Origin: Chrysoperla carnea
Lineage: Eukaryota; Arthropoda; Insecta; Neuroptera; Chrysopidae
Direction of reading: 5' to 3'
Assembly (NCBI RefSeq): GCF_905475395.1
Contig: NC_058339.1
Span: 87,988,520 to 88,052,519, forward strand
DNA: 64,000 bases
Made by a program: the position numbers and the translations under genes. The notes under the pieces were generated by a model. That model was not told the DNA's origin, did no database searches, and saw nothing but the letters and a program-made list of their open reading frames with translations. Positions 1 through 9,939 of the stretch are shown here, one piece after another (the stretch's first letter is position 1; the number at the start of each line of letters is the position of its first letter).

Positions 1-114
1 GGTAACTAGAATACAGGAAATTTTCAATGTTGGACTCAAAGGGGAATATTTTGACACTTTAAATTTGACGTTAACCTTCAGGGTCATCTAAAAATCACCT
101 TTGGCTCGTTACTG

Positions 115-345
115 ATAAAAGAGAATACTTTAAATTAAAAAGTTCTTATGAAAAATAAATATTTTTTTATAGAAAATAAATGAGGTTAGCTAAGTAAAAA
201 ATATTAATAGTTAAGAGGAAAAAATACAAAACACTTTCATATACAGTTAGATTTTCTCATTCAATTTTTCCCTAATCGATTTACAGAAAAATGTTTTTTA
301 TGAAGAAAAATGAGTAATTTAAAGTGTTCTTCCATCTCTTAAGGT
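115..345. repeat. Possible foldback element
   Basis: A weak inverted repeat pairs AGAGAATACTTTAAATTA near 126 with TAATTTAAAGTGTTCTTC near 313. The CACTTTAAATT core recurs in the inverted repeats of family C and of the element at 57803. Low confidence. The rest of 1-1020 shows nothing I can identify. Confidence 0.3.
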
Positions 346-1022
346 GTATAAGTATGCTTCCCTTTTTAGTTATCCTACAAGATTTTTCTCATAATCAGTT
401 AAAATTGCTTAGCCTGTCCTGTATATTTAATTTGAATTTCATCAATACGAAATCAATAATTTTTGATTGATTATCGGATATTTTTTAAAGTTTTTATTAC
501 CCAAATAAGAAATACAATTAGATATGTTTTACGTTTATAACAATTTTATTAATTATTTCAAATCCAATAATTAAAAGTAGATCCGTTTTAATTAATTGTT
601 TAATAATCATTCGCTTATGAAGGGTGAGAAACGGGTTCAGAAGTTCACTTTTAATGGAAAATGAGATATTTGCATAGTTAACTTTCTACAGGACTATGAA
701 AAAATTTATTCTCCCCCAAAAAAATGAACTTAACTCCTTCTTTATCCTCCATTAGCGAATTTATTTATTAATAATTTGAAAATTGATTTTTCATTTTATT
801 AATCAAATGAAATAAATAAATAGTTGTAAGTGAAAATTGTATGTATTTAAAACAAAAACAAATGTGTATATAAAAGAATATATCAAAATTCATGTGAAAC
901 GAATTGTAGGAATTATTTTACCAATAAATTTCACAATTTTGCTACTATTACTTAACTTATCGCTGTTTTTTTTATTTCTGACATCTCTTATTCCAGATTC
1001 TAGTACAATTATAGATAAAATA

Positions 1023-1739
1023 CAGGGTGCTCTCTTTTTTAAGTTGGCGTATGCTCTAAACTCGATAAGAAAATTTAACCGCGAAAAATGGTTCAAACGA
1101 AAAATGTTAGTTTCAAAGGCACACATCTTATACCTGCATCAAATTCCATCTAAGTTTTCAATCAGGTTCAATTAAAACATCAGTCTGAATCATAACTGAA
1201 AAACATTATAGGTGAACACTAAATTAGAAAGTTGTTCTTTATAAATACGAAAACATTTTTTTGTAAACCGAATAGTTTAGAAACTAATTGATAGCAAAAA
1301 TCTAGCTTTTTGTGCGTTTGTTCTTTCAATTTGAACAAAAATGATTTTTAAAGAAAAACAAACAGCTTTTATTGGATTTATTGGAAATTTTTTTTCGAAG
1401 AGTGCCTAGATTTCGCAGAAACAATTATACGAAAAAACAATTTTGGGTAAAACTTTTCAGTCCGTTTCTGTCTAAACTGTACGTGGTTCGCGAAAAAATG
1501 TTTCGAACAAAAAATGTTACTTTTTTAATCAATAAACTGATCTGATTTAAAGTGTTCATCTATCGATTACCAGTTATGGAAGTAGAGTGAGCTTTTCATT
1601 GTGCTTGAAAATCTAGGTCAAGTTTTATGTCTGCGTAAGATGTGCGCCCACACACCCAACATTTTTCGCTTGAAGCATTTTTATCAATAAAACTTATTTT
1701 TCGAGTTTCAAGCATATGTCAATTTAAAAAAGCACCCTG
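1023..1739. mobile_element. Family C foldback MITE, copy 1
   Basis: Starts CAGGGTGC and ends CACCCTG with TA on each side, which fits a TA target duplication and hence a Tc1/mariner-type MITE. The right half is nearly the reverse complement of the left half of copy 3 (37496-38159), so the whole element can fold back. No coding capacity. The open frames across it are chance. Confidence 0.7.
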
Positions 1740-2031
1740 TATGGTAGTCGGACTAACTAGTAATTGGTCTCTTGAGATCACGATGAAATAAATCTAGTGA
1801 TGTCTCTCCAGTTTTTTTTCGTTTTAATTACTCTACAAATCTATAGCGCATGGATACAATAAAAATTGTTTTCATGCCCTGTAAGGACTATTATTTTTAT
1901 CCAAATCATTGCTTGAATTTTGAGCTTTTATCAACACGCTTAAATTTCAAAATTTATGTTGTTTTTATTTTAGGAACAATTAGGATAAAGAAGACAAAAA
2001 ATAAGATAAGCCGATATAAATATATAAAAAT

Positions 2032-2037
2032 TTTATT
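2032..2037 (-). promoter_or_regulatory. Polyadenylation signal overlapping the TARBP1 stop codon
   Basis: On the minus strand the reading frame ends ATC GAA TAA and the next bases complete AATAAA, so the stop codon lies inside a canonical poly(A) signal. If used, the 3' UTR would be only about 10-30 nt. Confidence 0.5.
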
Positions 2038-5000
2038 CGATTTTCTTATAAAATAAATGCTGACATGCGTATTGCCAAATAGTGATTGCACCACTTACAT
2101 GAACATTTAAGGAACGTATTACACCACATTGTGGAATTTCTACGCAAACATCCACGATACTTAATAAATTTGGAGGAATGCCTTCTTTCTCATTACTGTA
2201 ACCAATTTTTAAATAGATCAATTAAAATAAAAAAATATACATACATAATAGAAGGGAAATAATATGCTAAACTTCGACAGTGATTCTATGAGTCCCCTTA
2301 CCCTTGCGCTAAAAATAACATATTCGACAGTGTGAATTTAAGTGTGAACAACGCATAGAAGTAATACGAGTTGTATAGACATAGAAATCGCAATTAAATT
2401 TTAATGCTAAAAACGGCTCCATCTAGCTATGGATAAATAGGGAGGTTAGTTTTGACTGCAGAAAAAGAGGCAGGACTGATAGATGCTCTTCCCTCTCGCT
2501 GTCAATAATAATTGCAGCACAATCAAGCGCGCAGACGTTATAGTTTGGACTGGAACACATGTTTCGAATATACTAATGATTAAACCACGTATGAGAGAGA
2601 GGAAGACAGCCATACGCGCCTATCGTATCTGGTCTCTCTCTGTGACCAACCATTTTGGCGGCGACTTTTCAGATCTATGATATTATCTCTGTGAAATAAC
2701 GTACAATATTTTTACTGACTGAATAATTCTATGATAGAACTTAGCACCAGAAACAATAAGGCACAAGGGTTAAAATAAGCACCTGATTTTGTAAGGAAAC
2801 CCACAAAAAAATCGGGGCTCTAAGTTTATGCATGACCAAGTAAAATTAAAGGTTTAAAAAATAAAAAACGTATTTTCCTATATTTTATCCACGCGGTTCA
2901 CTCGTAAATTTCCTCTTATTTTTTTGAACACTGAATACTTTTTAGCATGGTCAGAGGTGTAAGCGAGAAAATTAGACACCCTAATTGTGTCACTATCTTT
3001 TTCTGCCTATGTATATACATTCGGAAGTTTTCTACATTATTTCGTTTCCATCTTGTATTTGGTTCTTACCCCAATAGTAGAACTGTTCTTTTTGGAAATT
3101 TAAACTCAGTTAACTGAACACTATTCGTGGACTGTTCACAACCGACAATCGTATAACCATTTCGTTTCATTTCAAATAAATACTCAGCTAATTCATTGAC
3201 GGGCACATCTTGAATATCTAACCATTTCTCAGAAGATACACTCAAATTCTGAAATTCTTTTGATTCAGCCTGTCGTAAATTATTAATTACATATCGTTCC
3301 ACACCAAATATTTCACAAGTACGACTTAATCCACCCAAATTTGGGGCACGTTCAACTAGCGATGCGATTACAATTAAATTGCCACAATTTTTATGAAATT
3401 TTTGCGTGGTATCCATAACATCTAATTCAGAAGTAGCGATCTTTACTGGAATTGTTTTCTTTTGATAAATTTTTTGGAGATCATTTTCACTTGATTCAGA
3501 GACAGCATCCACTTCCTTAGTACCCCATGATATCGATGTACATGAATTTAATATATCGGTATCATTTTTAAAATTTTTAAATAATGATGTTTCAAAATAT
3601 TTTAAATCCAAGGCTTCGTCCGGGAGCAACGTTAAACGCGGTAAGTGATGATAGATGGTTTCAATTGTTAAATGATTGATGGGGTCGAACTTTGTTAAGA
3701 AAAAATCATTTTTTAATTTTTCGTAGGGTTTACACACTACGTTTGACGGATTTAACGCTTGTTGTAAACTTTGATAAATTGTTTTGTATTTTGTTTGTTG
3801 CTCAAGTTTTTCCAGTATCCATAAAAATGTTACCTGAAAATTCAATGCTCCATTATCGACAGTAAGTAGTTGAGAGTTTAGGCTTTTTTCACGATTCCTT
3901 TAAGGAATCGTCAAACTCTTTTATTCTGTATTTGAGAATTTTGTGAGATTTTTTTGTAAGGAATTGTCAATTGAGAATTAGATACTTTTTCGTTAGTGTA
4001 GAAGGTGTATTATGGTAGAAAATTGGCGACTGTTTCACAAAAACAGTGTAACAGTTACCAAATTAGCGACGAATAACATTTCTCAGGATAATAATTGCGA
4101 TTGTAGTAAATATTCATTTTATTTTTTTGCTTTATATATTTCCATCAGGGTTCCTATTACGAAATACCAATTTATAAAGATGTAACTTGACGCTCAAACG
4201 TCGACGTCAACATGAAAATAGGCCATAAAAGAGAAATTATCTAATTGGGACAAATTTGAAATTTTATTTACATAACTTACCTGAGCATATAGTCGTACAT
4301 TAAAATTGGACATCATAGCCAACGGTAAAATTATAAAATTTGCATATGGTAAAAATTTCATTGGATTTAACAGAGTTAAATGATACACGACACTGACAAT
4401 CGATATTAAACTACTCATACGAAGTAATGAAAATTCCTGAATACGGGATTGTAAATTTTCTATTAATTGACAATCGTGATGTATGATTAATACTAAAAGC
4501 CACTCCAATTGATAACGTATACTGGGTTGAGGTGATTCGATTTTTAATATATCACATACAAATTCAAATAATTTTAAATTTTGTGCTTCTTGATCTAAGA
4601 GAGGTTGTAGGAGTAACATCGATTGAAGTAAACGATTTTTAAAAAGATGTGTGTTTGAATTCGCATAATATCTACAACGATTATTTGTTCGATATTCGTT
4701 AATTAATAAATTTAAGAATTCATCGATCAATTTAGATTGATGCTTTGATTTAAGAATCATTGAAACTATTTCAATTGAACGAACACGTACTAATTGATCC
4801 CATACATATTTACTGGAACAAAATTTATAATAATAATCAAATTTTTATGGTAAAAAGAGTCCAAACGAAGAAATTTTGATATCGAGTAACTACTTACTTC
4901 TCAACAGAACTTAGAATATGAACATGTTCTAAGTTTTTAATAATTTCAGTTGTCTCAAATTCAATCCTAAAATAAAAATGTTTTTATTAAAATTTTAAAT

Positions 5001-8000
5001 TAAACTAAAAAAACCCCGACTACGATCTTGTAAATTGTTAGAGATAGAACAAAAGTATAAATGTAAAAAATGTTCGTTATACAAAAATAGACAACTTTTG
5101 ATTGAAACATTTCGAAATGAAGAGGTCACCGTCCGAATATTAAACGAATTGAGCGTCGAAGTTCTGCCTCACCTACCATACTCTCCAGACTTCTCGCTAA
5201 CGGACTAAATTCTTTTCAAGCACTTCGATAACTTTATCACGGATAAAACCTTTGCCAATCAAGACCAGAGAAAAACGGCATTCGTCGACTTCATCGAATC
5301 CCGAGCACCCAATTTTTATGCCGACGAAATTAATCGATTTGTTTTACGTTGGTGAAAGTGCAGTGATTCAAATGGCGCTTATTTCGATTAAATTGAACAT
5401 TAAACATTCACTGAGATATTACAGTTTAAAGTGACTCAAGTGATACAAACAGACAAAACTTTTGAAACAACCAAATATTTGAAAATTATCTTAAAAAGTA
5501 TAACATAAACAACATTCTATCTTAGCTTACCTTTCATCCTTTCGTAAATTTGTACCAAATATTAAACCTTTAATAATGAAAGGTTTTAATGATTCGATTA
5601 CAAAATAATCATCAACATTCTTAAGAATTAAAATAAATAATTCATCATACAATAATTTCGCTAAACCACGCATCTGTTGACCATTTTCCAAAATCATATT
5701 ACCATAATGAAAAATATCCAAACGTAAATTTTCATGCAATAATAATTCATGACGAAAGAAAGCTTGAATAAATTTTAACATGGCATTCCAAAATAAATCA
5801 CATTTTTTTAATTGTGCTGTTTCATTCCAACAAACGCTCATTAATCGTTGAATATCATTTTGAATAAGTAATAATTTTGGTAAAATTAGCTGAATTAATT
5901 CCATTGTTACGGAGACAGATTCACGACCTCCACACTCTAAGCTTTCAAGAATATGTGTTTGAATTTGTTTTAAAGAGGAATCATCAATTTCTTTGAAATT
6001 TTTTATACAAATAACTTCTAATGAGTTTAAAATTTTGTAATAACAGCTGATTATCTGTCGATTTGGATTCGTTTTATGGCTGGATATGGATGGTAATGTA
6101 CGAAGTATTTTTTGTACATCACAAATATACTCTGGATACGATTGAGTGTTTTCAATTAAAATTTTTAATATTGAAAGCCAAAAATATTTTAATTCGATAG
6201 AAATCGATTCATTGATTAAAGATTCACGACATTTTGAAATTAATTTCACATCTGTAAATAATATTAGTATTCGATTAATAATAATAATACACAAGAGGGT
6301 TACTCCAAATGGATCCCTGCTAGACGAATCTATAGGATTGTGTCGAGGCCAGACGCAACGCAGAAAGCCCACAGCTTCTTCGCTAGGATGTCAAACATTC
6401 TAAACCTGACGCTCTGCAAGTTTCTACAGGTACAAATGACATGTATTAAGGTTTCATCGTCCTTCATACAGATTCTACAAGTGGGATTATCATAGATTCC
6501 GAATTTAGAATAGCAGAGAAAGCTGTGAATTTTTAGGCTACTTAGTAGATAGAGCCCTTGTCTTTGTTTCAATCAAAAAAAAATTGTCCTTAGATAATTA
6601 CCTGTGAAATTTTTTAACAGCAATTGGCATAGACGTAAATAATTATCAATATCTGTAATTTCCAAATGATCATTCTCATTAATACTTCGTGTTATGAATC
6701 CAAATAAATGCGCACTTGATTTTTGGACTAAACTAGATATCTCTTGTTTCAATTCAATATCATTTGAGGTATCAATTTCTTCGTACATATCCGTAATGAA
6801 AATAAAAGATTCATTTAAATGATCCTCAATCGAATGTCGTGTGCTTATATTTATAAATTCATTTAACTTATTCTCGAATAATTTTAATAAATCATCATTT
6901 TTAATATAATTTGCACCATTTAATAGCAATAGAATTTTCGATGAGTTAATTTTATCAATATCGAAATTTATATCGTTTCTTTTCAACCATTTTACCGTAT
7001 TGGTCCATAATTTTGAATTCATGTTTATGGAACATTTAATTATTAAATATTGAATTTGATTTAATAATTCGATTGTAATTTTATTAAAACTTTGTAAATA
7101 TTGGAGCAATAAACACTGTGAAGCATTTCGAATATATAAATTTAGAACTTTATCCGAAATATCAATCAATTTTTGTATGGTTTCTTCATGTATATTAGAA
7201 TCTGCAAATATAATAATATTAATAATAATAGAAAAGAAGGCCACTACAAATGGATCCCTAAGACCTAGACCAAGGGGTCTTCTGTGCCCTTCTTGAGAAC
7301 AACCTATCACCCGAACGGCGAGAAGTCTCCGCGAAAGAGGTCTTTTCTTTAATTTTTCTTTAAAAAAAAATCATAAAAATTTCATTTTATTTTTGAATAA
7401 CTTACGATTTTCCTGATTTCCATAATAATGCCCTGTCAAATATTATTACCTAATTTTTCCCATTTGAATGCAACCACTATGTACCAAAATACTAAGTGAT
7501 ATCGCTTACCCTCGAAACTAGTAGGGCCAGCTTCTAGCAAAGCACAGCACACATGAAAGAATGGTACAGCTTGCCATTGAATTTTCGTACATTCCAATAA
7601 AAATGCATCCAATAATTTTCCATCTTTTAAATGTTTAAAAAATGACATTAAATTGATATTTTTATCTGATTTTTGATATAAATACATATCATTTAATTTC
7701 ACAATTAAATCATTGAAAATATTTAAGCTTAATTTTTCCAACTTAAATATTTGATCGATTCCATAGCGTTGTATTATCGAACTATCGTGTGATAATAAAC
7801 GTCGATAAATAATCACTTGCCATGTTGAATGTAATTCTGTTAAACAAGCCAAAGAATTTAACGCTGGAAGTATAATATGCGATTGTTTTTCGTCTAAAGT
7901 TTCATATAAAAATATAAACGTTTCCCAAATTTTTTTATCATGTTTTTTATCGTATTTAATAATTTTCGAACTAAATTCATTGATATTTAACGAAAATTTT

Positions 8001-8791
8001 AATAAAAATAAAGAACTTTTGCGACAATTCGAATCATAAGAATCGCTTAACCCTTTTTGGATCATTTCCCAAAACCATGCTTGCTCCACGACACTCCGGT
8101 CATTTTTACGTGGATCTGTTATTAAATAATCAGCTACGCAACATAAATGTAAATAATTTCGAGTTTTTTGAAATTGTTCGATAATAATTTCCCTAAGTTC
8201 GTTATTATATAAATTTTGATCGGTTTTATCGAAGGTTTCTAAACATTGTAAGTATTTGGGTAATATTTTATAACTAATAAATGTAAAAATTTCATTTTTT
8301 GAAGTTAATATTGATTTTGTAATGATTTTTTTCACTAACAAAAAATTTTCTTCTCTAGAAACGAATATAAAATGAATTGCATGAAGTAATTGTAAACATT
8401 TGATAAAATTTTCATCATTTTCATTAGATTCGAGAATTAAATTTAAAAATACGTTTAATCTTTTATTAAAATTGTTAGGTTTATAACATAAAATATATAA
8501 ATTTATAATTTCGATATAATCCTGAATCGAATTTTGATTGCATTCGAGATATTTTTTAAATAATATCTTACAAAACGATTCTTCTATAGGTTGATTTTTG
8601 TCCGATTGATGAAATAAATATTGTAAATTTAATGCAAATTTCAATAGTTCTAAATTATTTTCAAAATTATCTTTTACATGATTCAAAAATTTTGTTGTAT
8701 GTTGTGGAATGTCTTCATTTTCAAATCGATGTAAAAATTTGAGTATTGTGGGCACTGTATATTTTAATTCTTGTGTATTTTTTATATTCAT
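2033..8791 (-). CDS. TARBP1: TARBP1-like tRNA (guanosine-2'-O)-methyltransferase
   Basis: Exons read on the minus strand: 8791-7510, 7432-7406, 7201-6602, 6251-5531, 4966-4898, 4812-4281, 3833-3070, 2195-2033. All junctions are GT-AG, phases match, and the total is 4158 nt (1385 aa). The first ~1220 residues are a long helical, HEAT-like region typical of TARBP1/Trm3. The C-terminus is a SpoU (SPOUT) methyltransferase. Its motif 1 reads [16 protein letters not shown], motif 2 [14 protein letters not shown] is split exactly by the last intron, and motif 3 is [17 protein letters not shown]. The known family role is S-adenosylmethionine-dependent 2'-O-methylation of G18 in tRNA. The start at 8791 is the first ATG of the long exon and gives a length normal for the family; no upstream exon was seen. 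Introns carry a mariner relic and LINE 3' ends. Exon 2 is only 27 nt. Confidence 0.93.
2280..2720. repeat. Family D dispersed repeat, copy 1 (TARBP1 last intron)
   Basis: Shares ordered blocks with 31090-31330: a GTATAGAC(A/G)TAG block, an AGAGAGGAAGACAG-like block, a TATC-TG-TCTCTCTC block, then GACxACCxTTTxGxCGxCGA. Degenerate; class unknown. It fills most of the intron between the last two TARBP1 exons (2196-3069). Confidence 0.45.
3891..3911. repeat. Short palindrome in TARBP1 intron
   Basis: ACGATTCCTT and AAGGAATCGT are perfect inverted copies around a single central base. No known function. The surrounding intron (3834-4280) shows nothing else. Confidence 0.5.
5030..5100 (-). repeat. 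Family A fragment
   Basis: Matches the inner segment of family A in reverse orientation (GTTAGAGATAGAACAAAAGT ... AACAACTTTTGATTGAAACA-like), as at 51768-51840. It runs directly into the mariner relic at 5138. Confidence 0.6.
5138..5410 (+). mobile_element. Relic of a mariner transposase (C-terminal part)
   Basis: One plus-strand frame reads [14 protein letters not shown], then [16 protein letters not shown], then [13 protein letters not shown] and [10 protein letters not shown]. These are the ordered C-terminal blocks of mariner transposases (canonical HxPYSPDLAPSDY with the third catalytic Asp, KxFxNEE, KFYxxGIxxLxxRW, GxYFD). A TAA follows LTD and a TGA follows LRW, so it is dead. The N-terminal two thirds is absent. 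It lies antisense in a TARBP1 intron. Confidence 0.75.
6285..6575 (-). mobile_element. LINE 3' end, copy 1 (TARBP1 intron)
   Basis: The minus-strand frame contains [18 protein letters not shown], the C-terminal Cys/His (CCHC-like) motif that follows the reverse transcriptase in Jockey/I-type non-LTR elements. The 3' end on the minus strand runs into an ATT-rich tail near 6290. 5'-truncated. Related copies at 7205 and 23690. Confidence 0.7.
7205..7345 (-). mobile_element. LINE 3' end, copy 2 (TARBP1 intron)
   Basis: Shares the 3'-most GGGATCCATTTG block followed by an ATT-repeat tail with the copy at 6285, in the same orientation. Shorter; lies between the 27-nt exon and the next exon. Confidence 0.6.
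7406..7432 (-). other. TARBP1: 27-nt microexon of TARBP1
   Basis: On the minus strand GACAG|GG...AAAATC|GTAAGT encloses 27 nt that join the flanking exons in frame (GHYYGNQEN plus one split codon). Inferred from phase; the flanking introns are 77 and 204 nt. Confidence 0.75.
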
Positions 8792-8989
8792 TTTGAGATC
8801 TTGTTCGTAAAAAATGGCATAAGTAAATTTAGAATATTATGATAGAAAAAAATTTTAAAAATTGTGGTATTTTATTATTGAACAATAAATTTAATATTCA
8901 GTTTTAAAATTTCAATAACCACTTCTAAATATAAAACCACATGTTATCATCAAATTTGACATCTGTTTAAGAAATTTTGATAGATGCTT

Positions 8990-9376
8990 GGGGTGCGTTC
9001 GGAAATGTCCCCTTGGATGGAATGTATGGTGAATTCACCCACAAAGCGATTAAGGACCTCCTTAGACTCTAGATTATCGTTGTGTGCGTAGTCATGGTAG
9101 GGACAATAAAATCGATGCCAGCGCTATCAGTGAAAGTTTTTGGCGTTAAAGGAGGCTGTTATGAATAATTTGCAATTCTTTACATGTTAATGTTATAAAA
9201 AATGTCAAATTAAAATTATTGAAAAACACTAATTAATTAAACTTAATGCATTAAAAATTGTGAAAATAAGAAATGAAATTGCACAAATATTATTTTTCAA
9301 ATGTAAATTATCAGTACAGTTTGTTTTTCAGCGCTAGTAAGCGCTCTCAAGCGCTTTTTTCTGCCAAACGCACCCA
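8990..9376. mobile_element. Possible TIR element between TARBP1 and the BTB gene
   Basis: Left end GGGGTGCGTTCGG pairs with right end CCAAACGCACCCA. The inner 9077-9313 is closely similar to 50805-51035 (family E). The spacer 8792-9939 otherwise shows part of the hairpin repeat seen at 18219 (near 9645-9690). Confidence 0.45.
9077..9313 (+). repeat. Family E repeat, copy 1
   Basis: About 235 bp matching 50805-51035 nearly base for base over long runs (for example GCGTAGTCATGGTAGGG, then AAAGGAGGCTGTTATGA), with a short difference in the middle. Confidence 0.75.
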
Positions 9377-9802
9377 ATGATACCAGCGTTAATTAATAGA
9401 GCTTTTCATTTTAAAATCACGATTCACATTTGTTTCGTACTAAATGATTTATAACCAATGTGATAAAATGCATAGCAAATATCTTCTATCTTAGTCCTAC
9501 TTACTGCTGTCAGTACGAAAAAATAAACTCTGCACTTGCGCATATGACACGATGAAAAGGTCTATTGAAGCTCAAATATTTTCAGCTTTATCGCTACTTT
9601 TTATTTAGATGGCACTCTGATCGAAATTATAGCATGTGTTCAAATTTAACGCTAGAAGCTAGCGTCAAGCGTCATCATGAAATCGTACCTTAAAATCACT
9701 AAACCATAGAGATGTGAAGAATGTATTCTATGCACTAAACATGCTAAACACAGATAAAATATATTAGGGGGAACTTGGGAAATTATTCTTCAATATTCGT
9801 AC

Positions 9803-9808
9803 TCAGTC
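9803..9808 (+). promoter_or_regulatory. Candidate arthropod initiator for the BTB gene
   Basis: TCAGTC, a perfect match to the arthropod initiator consensus, lies 135 bp upstream of the ATG after an AT-rich stretch (ATAAAATATATT near 9758). The TATA-like run is a little too far upstream for an ideal fit. Transcript data are absent, so this is a weak call. Confidence 0.25.
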
Positions 9809-9939
9809 GTTCCGTCATTCATCCCTCGTTACATTTTGTGTGAGACTTCGTTTTGAATTTTGCCAAAACATAAGTAATTTTGATTTATTTTATTTTATTA
9901 GCTCAATTATTTTTGTACTTATTTTTATTTTGATTAAAG

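Noticed and set aside
890-1175. Open frames of 78 and 112 aa at the left edge
   Set aside because: They overlap the end of the family C MITE and lack any recognisable domain.
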